Notes under the pieces: model-generated
What the model was told of the DNA's origin: nothing
Databases searched by the model: none
What the model saw: only the letters and a program-made list of their open reading frames with translations
Part shown: piece after piece, positions 34,827 through 44,540 of the stretch
Layout of the letters: every line of letters begins with the position of its first letter
How positions within the stretch are numbered: the stretch's first letter is position 1
Translations under genes and position numbers: made by a program
Assembly: GCF_024691275.1 (NCBI RefSeq)
Contig: NZ_JAILNU010000058.1
Location: 62,001-126,000 of the forward strand
DNA: 64,000 nucleotides
Source of the DNA: Ruminococcus sp.
Lineage (GTDB): Bacteria > Bacillota > Clostridia > Oscillospirales > Ruminococcaceae
Direction: 5' to 3'

Positions 34827-36179
34827 ATGGCAAAACTGTTCGGGACCGACGGTCCGAGAGGTATTGCGGTGACCGACCTCACCTGCGAGCTTGCGATGCA
34901 GACGGGAAGAGCTGCTGCTCTTGTGCTTGCGAAGAAGGACGGCGGAAAAACTAAAATACTCATCGGCAAGGACACGAGACTTTCCTCGGACGCACTGGAA
35001 GCAGCTGTATGTGCGGGGATATGCTCTGTGGGCGCGGACGTTGAACTGCTCGGAGTAGTCCCCACGCCTGCACTTGCGCGGCTTATCGTGAAATACGGTG
35101 CAGACGGCGGTATAATGATATCAGGCAGCCACAACAGCGCCGAGTATAACGGTCTGAAGCTCTTTTCCGCAAAGGGACATAAGCTCATGGAAGAAGCCGA
35201 GGACGAGATAGAAAGACTGGTGCTCACTTCTCCCGAGGAGATGAAGCTCTGCTCCCATGATGAAGTGGGACGGGTCATACACGGCGAAAATGCTGCTGAT
35301 GAATATATTGAAAGCTTAAAGGAAGCGGCTGAAACAGACCTGAGCGGTCTGAAGGTCGCAATAGACTGTGCCAACGGCTGCGCTTCGTATACAGCCGAAA
35401 AGCTGTTTACAGCACTTGGCGCGGAGGTGCTTGTCATAGCCGACAAGCCCGACGGTACGAATATCAACAAAGACTGCGGAAGCACCCATATCCACCACCT
35501 CATGGAGTACGTAGTGGAGCAGGGCTGCGACTGCGGACTTGCCTTTGACGGCGATGCAGACAGGTGCATAGCAGTTGACGAAAAGGGCTGCATAATCGAC
35601 GGCGACAGGCTAATAGCCATATTCGCCGAGAATATGAAAGCTCGGGGCAGGCTTGAAGGCGATACAGCCGTGATAACTGTCATGAGCAGTCTTGGACTGC
35701 GGAAGTATGCGGATTCTGTTGGTATAAAGCTGGTCAGCGCAGGCGCAGGAGCGCGGTATGTGCTGGAGCGTATGCTCGAAAGCGGCTACAAGCTGGGCGG
35801 CGAACCGAACGGACATATCATCTTCCTTGATGAGTGTAAGACGGGCGACGGACAGCTTGCAGGAGTTCGGCTGCTGGAAATATTAAAGTCAGGCAGCAGA
35901 AAGCTCAGCGAGCTCGCAGGAGATATGCCTGCATATCCGCAGGTCAAGCTCAATGTGAGGATACCGCCAAAGTTCAGGGAACTGTGGAAAAACGAGAAGG
36001 CTGTCACGGAGCTGATAGAGCGATATCAGAAGGAGCTTGGCAGCGAGGGCAGGATATTTGTCCGCGAGAGCGGCAAAGAGCCAATAGTTCGCATTATGAC
36101 CGAGGGAAGCGACTTCGGCAGGATAAATGATATGGCTGTTGCAATAGCACAGTGTATCAAGGATAGCTGCGCATACTGA
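34827..36179 (+). CDS. glmM: phosphoglucosamine mutase
   Basis: Converts glucosamine-6-phosphate to glucosamine-1-phosphate for UDP-GlcNAc and peptidoglycan synthesis. Motifs of the alpha-D-phosphohexomutase family: N-terminal LFGTDGPRGIA, phosphoserine loop MISGSHNSAEYNG, metal loop FDGDADRC, sugar-binding loop GGEPNGHIIF and phosphate-binding C-terminal VRESGKEPIVRIMTEG. The 450-aa length is typical. Sugar-loop residues (GEPNGH rather than GEQSGH) are slightly unusual, so phosphomannomutase activity is a minor alternative. Confidence 0.9.
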   Translation: MAKLFGTDGPRGIAVTDLTCELAMQTGRAAALVLAKKDGGKTKILIGKDTRLSSDALEAAVCAGICSVGADVELLGVVPTPALARLIVKYGADGGIMISGSHNSAEYNGLKLFSAKGHKLMEEAEDEIERLVLTSPEEMKLCSHDEVGRVIHGENAADEYIESLKEAAETDLSGLKVAIDCANGCASYTAEKLFTALGAEVLVIADKPDGTNINKDCGSTHIHHLMEYVVEQGCDCGLAFDGDADRCIAVDEKGCIIDGDRLIAIFAENMKARGRLEGDTAVITVMSSLGLRKYADSVGIKLVSAGAGARYVLERMLESGYKLGGEPNGHIIFLDECKTGDGQLAGVRLLEILKSGSRKLSELAGDMPAYPQVKLNVRIPPKFRELWKNEKAVTELIERYQKELGSEGRIFVRESGKEPIVRIMTEGSDFGRINDMAVAIAQCIKDSCAY

Positions 36180-36215
36180 ACCTGCGCAGGAGAATTCTTA
36201 TAAGGAGTATTTACT

Positions 36216-37088
36216 TTGAGAACAGCAAATAACTGGAAGGATTACAAGATAATAGATACCTCTGACGGAGAAAAGCTGGAAACATGGGGCGATGTCAGCC
36301 TCGTGCGCCCCGATCCGCAGATAATCTGGAAGACCGAGCGTAAAGATCCGCTCTGGAAGAATGCAGACGGACACTATCACCGCTCAAATCAGGGCGGCGG
36401 ACAGTGGGAGTTCCGCAAAAAGCTTCCCGAATCATGGAATATAAGCTACGGCGACCTGACGTTCAATATCCGCCCCACAGGCTTCAAGCATACGGGACTT
36501 TTCCCCGAACAGGCTGTAAACTGGGACTTTATGGCGGATAAGATACGCAGTGCGGGCAGAGAGATAAATGTACTGAACCTGTTTGCTTATACGGGCGGAG
36601 CTACCCTTGCCTGTGCAGCAGCAGGTGCTTCGGTGTGCCATGTTGACGCTTCAAAGGGCATGGTGCAGTGGGCGCGTGAAAACGCCGCAGCTTCGGGACT
36701 TACCGAGAAGCCTGTCCGCTGGATAGTGGACGACTGCGAGAAGTTCATCGCCCGTGAGATACGCCGCGGACGTAAGTACGACGCAGTTATCATGGATCCG
36801 CCCAGCTACGGCAGAGGGCCCGGAGGAGAGGTATGGAAGCTGGAAAACTGCGTTTACGACCTCGTTAAGCTCTGCTCGGGAGTTCTCTCCGACGATCCGC
36901 TGTTCTTCCTGATAAACAGCTATACCACAGGACTTTCTCCCTCGGTAATGGGCTATATACTGGGAACAGTTCTCACGGATAAATTCGGCGGCAGCGTAAG
37001 CTTCGACGAGATAGGACTTCCCGTAAAGTCCACGGGAATGACGCTGCCATGCGGCTCGACTGCTATCTGGCAGCAGCGTGACGTTTAA
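36216..37088 (+). CDS. class I SAM-dependent rRNA methyltransferase-like protein
   Basis: A 290-aa methyltransferase with an N-terminal extension (WKTERKDPLWKNADGHYHRS) and a SAM-binding core VLNLFAYTGGATLACAAAGA plus the catalytic-loop motif DPPSYGRGP. It resembles the RlmI/RlmK group (Methyltrans_SAM) that methylates cytosine or guanine in 23S rRNA, but lacks a PUA domain. The start is a TTG at 36216, 8 bases after AAGGAG. Substrate unknown. Confidence 0.85.
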   Translation: MRTANNWKDYKIIDTSDGEKLETWGDVSLVRPDPQIIWKTERKDPLWKNADGHYHRSNQGGGQWEFRKKLPESWNISYGDLTFNIRPTGFKHTGLFPEQAVNWDFMADKIRSAGREINVLNLFAYTGGATLACAAAGASVCHVDASKGMVQWARENAAASGLTEKPVRWIVDDCEKFIAREIRRGRKYDAVIMDPPSYGRGPGGEVWKLENCVYDLVKLCSGVLSDDPLFFLINSYTTGLSPSVMGYILGTVLTDKFGGSVSFDEIGLPVKSTGMTLPCGSTAIWQQRDV

Positions 37089-37093
37089 GCTGT

Positions 37094-37186
37094 TAGGGCG
37101 CGACTGCGCCGCTTATAGGGAACGCCGCCTTCGGCGTTCCGTGTGATCAACCATGTAAGGGCGGATATCATCCGCCCGTGATACAC
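37094..37186. repeat. dispersed intergenic palindromic repeats (copy C)
   Basis: Three palindromes in tandem: GGGCGCGACTGCGCC, GGGAACGCCGCCTTCGGCGTTCC (stem arms of nine) and GGGCGGATATCATCCGCCC. Together with other gaps it defines a modular intergenic repeat family. No gene is visible. Confidence 0.78.
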
Positions 37187-37205
37187 TAAAAAAGGAGTAA
37201 TAATT

Positions 37206-37403
37206 ATGGCAAAAGACGAAAGATTCATAAAAGTATATTCACAGGGAAAGCTCACCGTTTCACAGATATGGGTAGACACAGTTACAGGTGTGAACTATTT
37301 CTTCCATGAGGACGGCTACGCAGGCGGAATGACAGTTCTTCTCGACAAGGACGGCAAGCCTGTTATATCATCTCCTGCGGAGATAGAAGCTTTAAAGAAA
37401 TAA
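37206..37403 (+). CDS. DUF6440-like small protein
   Basis: A 65-aa soluble protein with a complete pattern of the DUF6440 type: DERFIKVYSQGKL, WVDTVTGVNYFFHEDGYAGG and the C-terminal LLDKDGKPVI. Function unknown. AAAGGAG precedes the ATG. It is short, compact and probably a single beta-rich domain. Confidence 0.75.
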   Translation: MAKDERFIKVYSQGKLTVSQIWVDTVTGVNYFFHEDGYAGGMTVLLDKDGKPVISSPAEIEALKK

Positions 37404-37451
37404 TATATTACAGGCGGAAATTTTCTTCTGTTTGAAGGAAAGGATAATAGA

Positions 37452-38282
37452 ATGAAAAATACTATTATAGCAGCAGTTTTGGCTGCAATGACATTTGCCG
37501 CAGTGTCATGCAGTGATAAAAAGGAAGACAAACCTTCGGAAACCGAGAACACAACGGCTTCCGAAGCTGTTTCAACGGAAGATGTTACTGATGAGGCGGC
37601 AACAGAGGAAGAAACTGAGGACGAACTGACAAAACACCTCAGAGAAAAGCTGGAGGAGAATATCGAAAGATGTGTCGATATCACTTTGCAGGAGCTTCCC
37701 AAGTATGATATTCCAACTGACTGGAAAGAAATAAATAACGGAACACTTAAAATGCTTGTGCCGCCCGAAGTATCGGAAACGGAAAAGGAAAAGACGGATT
37801 CGGTATCTGTTGAAAATGAGTATCAGAATGAAGATAACAGCGTACATATAATCTTCCATTATTTGGACGAATGGGATGAGGGCTGGGTTTATCATCCATC
37901 CTACCCGGATCTTACAGGAGAGGACGTTAAGGCAGCTTTTTCAGAGCTTGGAGTTGATTACGACGGTTCAAGAGCTTCATTCCTGAAGGCTATATCCTCT
38001 TTCACAAGTGACGATAAGACAGCTGAAAATGAGAAAGCCTTCAGAATAGCTTCGATCGAAAAGGGAATCGAATTAGGATATTATGGATCGCTCTTTCATA
38101 ATTTGTCAGACGGACATGATGTTTATATAGAAGGAGGATTCGGCGAATACATGAATGAGGACGAGATGAGAGTTGCCTATGCGCTCATTTTCGCCGACAG
38201 CAACAAGGAGTATAGTGTAAGAGTAGAGGCTCCTACAAAGGAAGAGTTACTCATGATTTGCTCAACTTTATCCTTTAGTTAA
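37452..38282 (+). CDS. putative lipoprotein of unknown function
   Basis: A 276-aa exported protein. The signal peptide ends in a lipobox AAVSC, with Cys at about residue 20; a Glu/Thr-rich spacer (about 22-60) follows, then a globular domain (about 100-276, e.g. DWKEINNGTLKMLVPPEV, and the ending SVRVEAPTKEELLMICSTLSF). I do not recognise the domain. It lies 15 bases upstream of ecfA1 and could be co-transcribed with the transporter, but a function as a substrate-binding protein is not supported, since ECF systems use membrane S components. Confidence 0.75.
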   Translation: MKNTIIAAVLAAMTFAAVSCSDKKEDKPSETENTTASEAVSTEDVTDEAATEEETEDELTKHLREKLEENIERCVDITLQELPKYDIPTDWKEINNGTLKMLVPPEVSETEKEKTDSVSVENEYQNEDNSVHIIFHYLDEWDEGWVYHPSYPDLTGEDVKAAFSELGVDYDGSRASFLKAISSFTSDDKTAENEKAFRIASIEKGIELGYYGSLFHNLSDGHDVYIEGGFGEYMNEDEMRVAYALIFADSNKEYSVRVEAPTKEELLMICSTLSFS

Positions 38283-38297
38283 AGAACAGGTATAAAT

Positions 38298-39149
38298 ATG
38301 GAAAATATAATCGAAATAAGAGGTCTGCACTTTGCCTATGAGTCCGACGGCGAGGACAAAAAGCCCGTGGAAGTACTCAAAGGAATAGACCTTGACATAA
38401 AGCAGGGTGAGTTCGTAGCAGTGCTTGGGCATAACGGCTGCGGAAAATCTACCCTCGCAAAGCACCTGAACGCCATACTGCTCCCCACTGAGGGAACGGT
38501 CACGGTGGACGGGATAGATACAAAGGACGAGGAAAAGCTGTTCGAGCTGCGTCAGCGCGCGGGAATGGTATTCCAGAATCCGGACAACCAGATAGTTTCC
38601 TCGATAGTCGAGGAGGACGTAGCCTTCGCTCTGGAAAATCTCGGCGTACCCTATGAGGAGATGCGCAAACGAGTGGACGAGAGCCTTAAAGCCGTGGGAA
38701 TGTACGAGTACAGACTCCATTCGCCCAGCCAGCTCTCGGGCGGACAGAAGCAGCGAGTGGCTATCGCAGGCGTTATCGCAATGCAGCCAAAGTGCATAAT
38801 CCTTGACGAGCCGACGGCTATGCTCGACCCCCAGGGACGCAAGGAAGTCCTTGCGACGATACACCGCATGAACCGAGAGCAGGGCATAACAATAGTGCTC
38901 ATAACTCATTATATGGACGAAGCCGCAAACTGTGACCGCGTTGTGGTCATGGACAAGGGGCAGGTAGTCCTTGACAATGTGCCTGAGAAGGTGTTCTCGC
39001 AGGTGGACAAGCTGAAAGCTATCGGGCTTGATGTACCGCAGGTCACAGAGCTTGCATGGGAGCTTCGCAAGGCAGGCTGCGACATATCCCCCGAGATAAT
39101 CTCGGAGGAAGAGTGCGTGGCAGCTATACAGAAGCTTTTTGCAGACTGA
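38298..39149 (+). CDS. ecfA1: energy-coupling factor transporter ATPase EcfA1
   Basis: One of two ATPases of a shared (group II) ECF vitamin/metal uptake module. Walker [11 protein letters not shown]-loop [22 protein letters not shown] signature [14 protein letters not shown], Walker [14 protein letters not shown] and H-loop ITHYMDEA. The 283-aa length is normal. The ecfA2 start lies 40 bases downstream. Confidence 0.95.
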   Translation: MENIIEIRGLHFAYESDGEDKKPVEVLKGIDLDIKQGEFVAVLGHNGCGKSTLAKHLNAILLPTEGTVTVDGIDTKDEEKLFELRQRAGMVFQNPDNQIVSSIVEEDVAFALENLGVPYEEMRKRVDESLKAVGMYEYRLHSPSQLSGGQKQRVAIAGVIAMQPKCIILDEPTAMLDPQGRKEVLATIHRMNREQGITIVLITHYMDEAANCDRVVVMDKGQVVLDNVPEKVFSQVDKLKAIGLDVPQVTELAWELRKAGCDISPEIISEEECVAAIQKLFAD

Positions 39150-39189
39150 GTACGGACGTACTCGCACAAGAAAGAAAAGGAGAATAGAA

Positions 39190-40062
39190 TTGGCTATCCT
39201 TGAAACACAGGAGCTTACATACACCTACAGCATGGGAACTCCCTTTGAGAAGACCGCTGTAGACCATGTGAGCCTTAAAATAGACGAGGGTGAGATGGTG
39301 GGCGTAATGGGTCACACAGGCTCAGGCAAGTCCACGCTCATACAGCATTTCAACGGACTGCTCAGACCGACTTCGGGCAAGGTGCTCCTTGACGGCAAGG
39401 ACATATGGGCAGACAAGGACAAGATAAGAGATGTCCGCTTCAAGGTGGGACTTGTTTTCCAGTACCCCGAATATCAGATATTCGAGGAGACTGTATTCAA
39501 GGACATCGCCTTCGGACCTAAGAATATGGGACTTGACGAAGCCGAGATAAAGCGCCGTGTATACGAAACAGCCCGTGATATCGGACTTAAAGAGGAGCTT
39601 ATGGAGCGTTCGCCCTTTGAGCTCTCAGGCGGTCAGAAGCGCCGCGTTGCTATTGCAGGCGTAATGGCTATGGAGCCGAGAGTGCTCATACTGGACGAGC
39701 CTACCGCAGGTCTCGACCCTGCCGGCAGAGATAAGATACTCTCCCATATCAAGCGCTATCACGAGCGCACAAAGAATACCATACTCATAGTCTCCCACAG
39801 CATGGAGGACATTGCCACATTTGCCGACAAGATACTTGTCATGAGCAAGGCTAAGCTCTTCTGCTATGATGAGACAGTGAATGTGTTCGCAAGAGCTGAT
39901 GAGATATCGGACATAGGTCTTGATGTACCTCAGATAACCAAGGTCTTCGGAGAGCTAAGGCGCAGGGGACTTGATTTCGGCAAGGAAGTCTATACCGTGG
40001 GATATGCCCGCGACCTGCTTCTGAAGCACCTGAACGCAAAGGGAGGTACGCTGAATTGCTGA
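39190..40062 (+). CDS. ecfA2: energy-coupling factor transporter ATPase EcfA2
   Basis: Second ATPase of the ECF module: Walker A GHTGSGKST, Q-loop FQYPEYQIFEETVFKDIAF, signature LSGGQKRRVAIAGV, Walker B VLILDEPTAGLDP. I assign the start to a TTG at 39190, because AAGGAG lies exactly 7 bases upstream and the protein then begins LAILETQELTYTY as in the family; a GTG at 39139 inside ecfA1 gives an implausible basic extension. The product is 290 aa. It overlaps ecfT by 7 bases. Confidence 0.93.
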   Translation: MAILETQELTYTYSMGTPFEKTAVDHVSLKIDEGEMVGVMGHTGSGKSTLIQHFNGLLRPTSGKVLLDGKDIWADKDKIRDVRFKVGLVFQYPEYQIFEETVFKDIAFGPKNMGLDEAEIKRRVYETARDIGLKEELMERSPFELSGGQKRRVAIAGVMAMEPRVLILDEPTAGLDPAGRDKILSHIKRYHERTKNTILIVSHSMEDIATFADKILVMSKAKLFCYDETVNVFARADEISDIGLDVPQITKVFGELRRRGLDFGKEVYTVGYARDLLLKHLNAKGGTLNC

Positions 40063-40859
40063 GAGATATAACTATCGGACAGTACTTCCCCGGGGACAGC
40101 ATTATCCATAAGCTCGATCCAAGATTCAAGATCGTGATAACGCTCCTTTACATCGTAATGCTCTTTTCGGGAGGCAGTTACCTTTGCCTCGTTGTAGGAG
40201 CTGTCTATACTTTCGGAGCTATCCTGCTTTCGAGGATACCCGTCAGGATGTTCTGGAAGAGTGTAAAACCGCTGCTGCCGTTCCTGATAATAACGGCGGT
40301 GCTGAACCTGCTGCTCATGAACACAGGCGATGTGATCTGGCAGTGGAAATTTCTGAAAATAACCGAAAGCGGTCTGAACACCAGCTTATTCATGGTCATA
40401 AGGATAGTGCTCCTCATCATGGGAAGCTCTCTCTTGACATATACCACCTCACCAATAACACTTACAGACGCTATTGAAAGGCTCCTTTCGCCGCTGCGCA
40501 AGGTGAAATTCCCGGTGCATGAGCTGGCAATGATGATGTCGATCGCACTTCGCTTCATACCGACACTCATTGAGGAGACCGACAAGATAATGTCTGCACA
40601 GAAAGCTCGCGGAGCTGAAATAGACACAGGCAGCTTTACAACAAGAGCTAAGAATCTCATCTCCATACTGGTGCCGCTGTTCATATCAGCATTCAGACGC
40701 GCAGATGAGCTCGCAACAGCAATGGAGTGCCGTTGTTATCACGGCGGAGACGGAAGAACAAGATTAAGACAACTCAGATCTGCTCCGAGGGACTATATCG
40801 CACTTGCGATAACGGTTCTTTTCCTTGTGGGAGTGATCGTGCTCGGCAAGATCGCCTGA
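40056..40859 (+). CDS. ecfT: energy-coupling factor transporter transmembrane protein EcfT
   Basis: Membrane scaffold linking the ATPases to exchangeable substrate-binding S components. The 267-aa protein has five or six hydrophobic segments, an early DPRFKIV motif and the first coupling motif in AQKARGAEID. The second motif, usually ARGY-like, reads AMECRCYHGG with Cys replacing Ala and Gly-side residues. The start is a TTG behind GGGAGG, overlapping the end of ecfA2. No S-component gene lies nearby, so it should serve S proteins encoded elsewhere. Confidence 0.93.
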   Translation: MLRDITIGQYFPGDSIIHKLDPRFKIVITLLYIVMLFSGGSYLCLVVGAVYTFGAILLSRIPVRMFWKSVKPLLPFLIITAVLNLLLMNTGDVIWQWKFLKITESGLNTSLFMVIRIVLLIMGSSLLTYTTSPITLTDAIERLLSPLRKVKFPVHELAMMMSIALRFIPTLIEETDKIMSAQKARGAEIDTGSFTTRAKNLISILVPLFISAFRRADELATAMECRCYHGGDGRTRLRQLRSAPRDYIALAITVLFLVGVIVLGKIA

Positions 40860-40882
40860 GCAGAACAAAAGAGAGGGAAAAA

Positions 40883-43762
40883 ATGAACAATGAGGAAAAA
40901 GTGACCGCTGCACACAGTCGTATGGAGCGGTTCAGGAAAGGTAAATTCTATCGGATAATGTACGAAAAGGGAGTATTCTATTTTATCCTTTCGTTCCTTA
41001 TCCCATTTTCGATAATACTTTATGCCTTTGGTCAGTACGGGATACACCCTTTCGGAGACAGGCAGATACTTGTCGTTGACCTCTGGCATCAGTACTATCC
41101 GTTTTTCAGGGTGCTGCGCGAAAAGCTCACCACAGGCGGCTCGATGCTGTATTCGTGGGAAAACGGACTTGGTACGAATTTCCTGTCGTTGATATCTTAT
41201 TACGCAGCAAGTCCGCTGAACCTGCTGTCGGTATTTTTCGGCGAGGGGAACGAGCGTGATGCGCTCACGTTCATACTTGCGGCAAAGATAGGCTTTGCGG
41301 GAGCGTTTTTCAGCACATTCCTGCGATATACCTACAAGCGCAAGGACTTTTCGATATGTATGTTCTCGGTGATGTATGCTCTTTGCAGCTATACGCTGGG
41401 ATACTACTGGAACGTAATGTGGTTCGATACTATAGCACTGTTCCCGTTGGTAATGATGGGCATTGTGGCTATATGCCGCGAAGGGAAATGGAAGGTATTC
41501 ACCTTTGCACTGGCATTTTCCCTCATATCCAACTACTACATCGGCTACTTCACTTGTGTGTTCTCGATATTCATGTTTGCTGCGGCAAGCATTATCGAGT
41601 GCAAGGGCATCAAGGACTGGTTCAAAAAGCTGTTCCTTATGCTGCGTTCATCTATACTCGGAATATGGCTGGGCGGATTCATACTCCTGCCCGCATACTT
41701 CGGACTGAAACTCACATACAGCGCAAACAACACCATGCCGACTGTTGTGACCTTCTACGAGGACTGGAAGAAGATAATCTCCCATGTACTTTCTTACGAT
41801 GCGCCTACAAAGGTGGACGGACTCCCGAACTACGCCTGCGGAATGCTTGCAGTGCTGCTTTTCGGCGTGTTCCTGTTCTCATTCGGCATAAAGATAAGGG
41901 AGAAGATCGCTTCACTGCTCATGCTTGCACTCATAGTTGTGAGCTGCAACATGAATATCCTCAACTACATCTGGCACGGCTTCCATTTCACCAACCAGAT
42001 ACCGTACCGCTTTGCGTTCATATTCAGCTTTGTGCTCGCAGCAGCGGCTTTCAGGGCATACGACATTATCCTGTCAAAGGGTATAAAGGTGTACCAGCTG
42101 GTGCTGATGCTCATAGTTCCTGCGGCAGTATTCGTACTTAATCGTATGACAGGCGGTGTGGATTACGAATTTGAAGGAGCAGTAAAGAGCTCCGCAATAA
42201 TCACGGGAGCGTACTGGCTGGTATTCATAGCGGCGAAGATATTCCCCTTCAGGACCCAGAACAAGCGCAACGTGCTCATGACTTTTGCCCTTGCGGCAGC
42301 TGTTTTCAGCGAGTTCATAAGCAATGCTCAGATGGGTGTCAAGACAGTTGATACCACCGGCTACAGTGATTACCCTGCCGAAAACGCAGAGGTCCAGGAG
42401 CTCCTTGAATACGAAAGGAACACAGACAAAGACCTGTTCTACAGAAGTGAGATGACACAGACATATACTCTCAATGACAGCGCCCTTTACGGCTACCGCG
42501 GTCTGTCACAGTTCTCCTCAGCAGCAAATGTCTCCGTGACGACGCTGTGCAAGAGACTTGGTCTATACGCTTCAGAGGCAGGAAACAGATATTACTACAG
42601 AACATCTACTCCTGTAGTTAATTCACTTTTCGGAATAAAGTACCTCATCAAAAAGAACGGCGACCTCAACACAGAGGAATGGGTATTCGACAATGTTCAT
42701 ACAGCCGATGATTCTCAGCTGTATAAGAACCGCTACCCATTGTCGCTGGGCTATATGGTCAATGAGAAGATACTTATGATGGAAGACAACGGCGGCGCTA
42801 ATCCCTTTGAGTACCAGAACGACCTCGTCCGCCGTGCAACAGGCGTTGAAGACAGCCTCTTCATTCCGCAGCCTGTGGCACTGGTCGAGTACGAAGGACT
42901 TGAAGTGACCAAGAACGGTTACGGAAATTACACCTTCCAGACTGAGGAAAACAGAGTAACAGGAAGCGCTACCTATTCATACAGCTGCATCGACGGAAGC
43001 TACCTCTACGGTTATGCTAACGGCACAGGCGGCACCTGCGATTCCCTTGAGATAAGATGCGACGGCAATCTTGTCGATTCGGGAAAGCTTATCGAAAGCT
43101 ATCCTTTAGTGTTCCCCATGGGCAACGGACAGGAGGGCAGCACCTCTACTGTCAGATTAACGTCTAACGAAAAAAATAAGTCAGGCAATTTTAAGCTCAT
43201 GATCTACGCTTTGAATAAAGATGTCTTTGAGAGAGCCTATGACGCACTTGCAGATGAACAGCTCGAAATATCAAGCTTTTCTGATACCAAGATATGCGGA
43301 AAGGTAAATGCAAAGAAGGACGGCATCATGATGCTTTCCATGCCTTACGAAAAGGGCTGGAAGGTATATGTTGACGGCGAAAAGGCGGAGACCTTCAAGC
43401 TCATGCAGTCACTGCTGGGATTCAGGGTCGGAAGCGGCGAACATGACATAAGGATAGAGTATACGCCTGAAGGCTTCTGGCTGGGTGTTACATTCACATT
43501 TTTGAGCCTGTTGTTTATCGTACTTCTTATGGTATGCGAAAGAAAGCGCAGGCAGCTCAGACGCAGACAGGCAGCTCAGGCAGCTGCTGAGGCGCGGCAG
43601 GCAGAAGAGAATTATCCGAAATTCCCGTATGGCAATAAAGCAGAGATATACGATCAGGTCAGCGAGTCGCTCCTCGCCGAGGATATCGGCAGGGTAGAGG
43701 ACTCAGAGGTCGTTCTTTATGACGGAACCAAATCAGATGAAAAGGAGGCGGAAGATGCGTAA
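40883..43762 (+). CDS. YfhO family membrane protein
   Basis: A 959-aa membrane protein with a dozen or more hydrophobic segments in residues 30-540 and a large extracytoplasmic C-terminal domain with a final hydrophobic segment (about 890-915) and a charged tail. YfhO proteins act as GT-C-like enzymes in glycosylation of lipoteichoic or wall polymers. The early loop ILVVDLWHQYYPFFRVLREK holds an Asp typical of the family. I use the ATG at 40883 after GAGAGGG; a longer reading through the end of ecfT is rejected. It overlaps truA by 8 bases. Confidence 0.87.
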   Translation: MNNEEKVTAAHSRMERFRKGKFYRIMYEKGVFYFILSFLIPFSIILYAFGQYGIHPFGDRQILVVDLWHQYYPFFRVLREKLTTGGSMLYSWENGLGTNFLSLISYYAASPLNLLSVFFGEGNERDALTFILAAKIGFAGAFFSTFLRYTYKRKDFSICMFSVMYALCSYTLGYYWNVMWFDTIALFPLVMMGIVAICREGKWKVFTFALAFSLISNYYIGYFTCVFSIFMFAAASIIECKGIKDWFKKLFLMLRSSILGIWLGGFILLPAYFGLKLTYSANNTMPTVVTFYEDWKKIISHVLSYDAPTKVDGLPNYACGMLAVLLFGVFLFSFGIKIREKIASLLMLALIVVSCNMNILNYIWHGFHFTNQIPYRFAFIFSFVLAAAAFRAYDIILSKGIKVYQLVLMLIVPAAVFVLNRMTGGVDYEFEGAVKSSAIITGAYWLVFIAAKIFPFRTQNKRNVLMTFALAAAVFSEFISNAQMGVKTVDTTGYSDYPAENAEVQELLEYERNTDKDLFYRSEMTQTYTLNDSALYGYRGLSQFSSAANVSVTTLCKRLGLYASEAGNRYYYRTSTPVVNSLFGIKYLIKKNGDLNTEEWVFDNVHTADDSQLYKNRYPLSLGYMVNEKILMMEDNGGANPFEYQNDLVRRATGVEDSLFIPQPVALVEYEGLEVTKNGYGNYTFQTEENRVTGSATYSYSCIDGSYLYGYANGTGGTCDSLEIRCDGNLVDSGKLIESYPLVFPMGNGQEGSTSTVRLTSNEKNKSGNFKLMIYALNKDVFERAYDALADEQLEISSFSDTKICGKVNAKKDGIMMLSMPYEKGWKVYVDGEKAETFKLMQSLLGFRVGSGEHDIRIEYTPEGFWLGVTFTFLSLLFIVLLMVCERKRRQLRRRQAAQAAAEARQAEENYPKFPYGNKAEIYDQVSESLLAEDIGRVEDSEVVLYDGTKSDEKEAEDA

Positions 43763-44528
43763 TCTGAAAGTAATGGCAGCTTACAGAGGAACTGCTTACC
43801 ATGGCTTTCAGCGGCAGAGCAACGCAGTAACGGTTCAGGAGGTGCTTGAAAAAGCACTTTCAAAGGTGCTCAATGAGCCGATAACCATAACGGGCTGTTC
43901 ACGGACGGATACAGGTGTCCATGCCAATCAGTTCTGCTTCAATGTGAAAACGAACAGCAAAATAAACTGCCTCGGCTTTTGCAGGGGAGTGAACGGAGAA
44001 CTGCCCGATGATGTATCTGTATTGAGCTGTGAGGACGTACCGCTTGATTTTCACGCAAGATTCGACTGCAAAGGCAAGGAGTATGTTTACAAAATGCATT
44101 GCAGCGAATCAAAAAATCCCTTTGCAGCAGACCTTATGCTGCATTACAGAAGGAAATTCGACGTGGAAGCAGCGAGAAAGGCTGCACAGTATTTCGTGGG
44201 AACGCATGATTTTTCATCATTTTGTGCCGATTGTACAAATGTTTCAACAACGGTAAGAACTATTTATTCTTTCAAAATAGAAAAAAGTGGAGATTCTGTG
44301 ATAATGCTTGTAAAAGGCAACGGTTTTTTGTATAATATGATTAGGATAATGGTGGGCACTCTTATCGACGTGAGTGAGAAGCGGCTCGCTCCCGATGATA
44401 TCCCCGCTATCCTGGACGCAAAAGACCGCCTGAAGGCAGGCAGAACAGCAATGGCTCACGGATTGTATCTCAATCGCGTATTCTACAGCGAGGAAGAAAT
44501 GTTCGGTGAGACGGCAGAACAAAGCTAA
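43755..44528 (+). CDS. truA: tRNA pseudouridine(38-40) synthase TruA
   Basis: Isomerises uridines 38-40 in the anticodon arm. The 257-aa protein starts LKVMAAYRGTAYHGFQRQ, has the catalytic Asp in GCSRTDTGVHA and the conserved GNGFLYNMIRIMVGTLIDV near the end. The ATG at 43755 has AAAGGAGG 6 bases upstream; a reading 12 codons longer lacks this and is rejected. ecfT-truA proximity is common in Firmicutes; here the YfhO gene lies between them. Confidence 0.96.
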   Translation: MRNLKVMAAYRGTAYHGFQRQSNAVTVQEVLEKALSKVLNEPITITGCSRTDTGVHANQFCFNVKTNSKINCLGFCRGVNGELPDDVSVLSCEDVPLDFHARFDCKGKEYVYKMHCSESKNPFAADLMLHYRRKFDVEAARKAAQYFVGTHDFSSFCADCTNVSTTVRTIYSFKIEKSGDSVIMLVKGNGFLYNMIRIMVGTLIDVSEKRLAPDDIPAILDAKDRLKAGRTAMAHGLYLNRVFYSEEEMFGETAEQS

Positions 44529-44540
44529 GGAGGTATCAGC

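Noticed and set aside
40727-40882. N-terminal extension of the YfhO-like protein
   Set aside because: The basic extension overlaps ecfT and has no RBS; GAGAGGG and the ATG at 40883 fit better.
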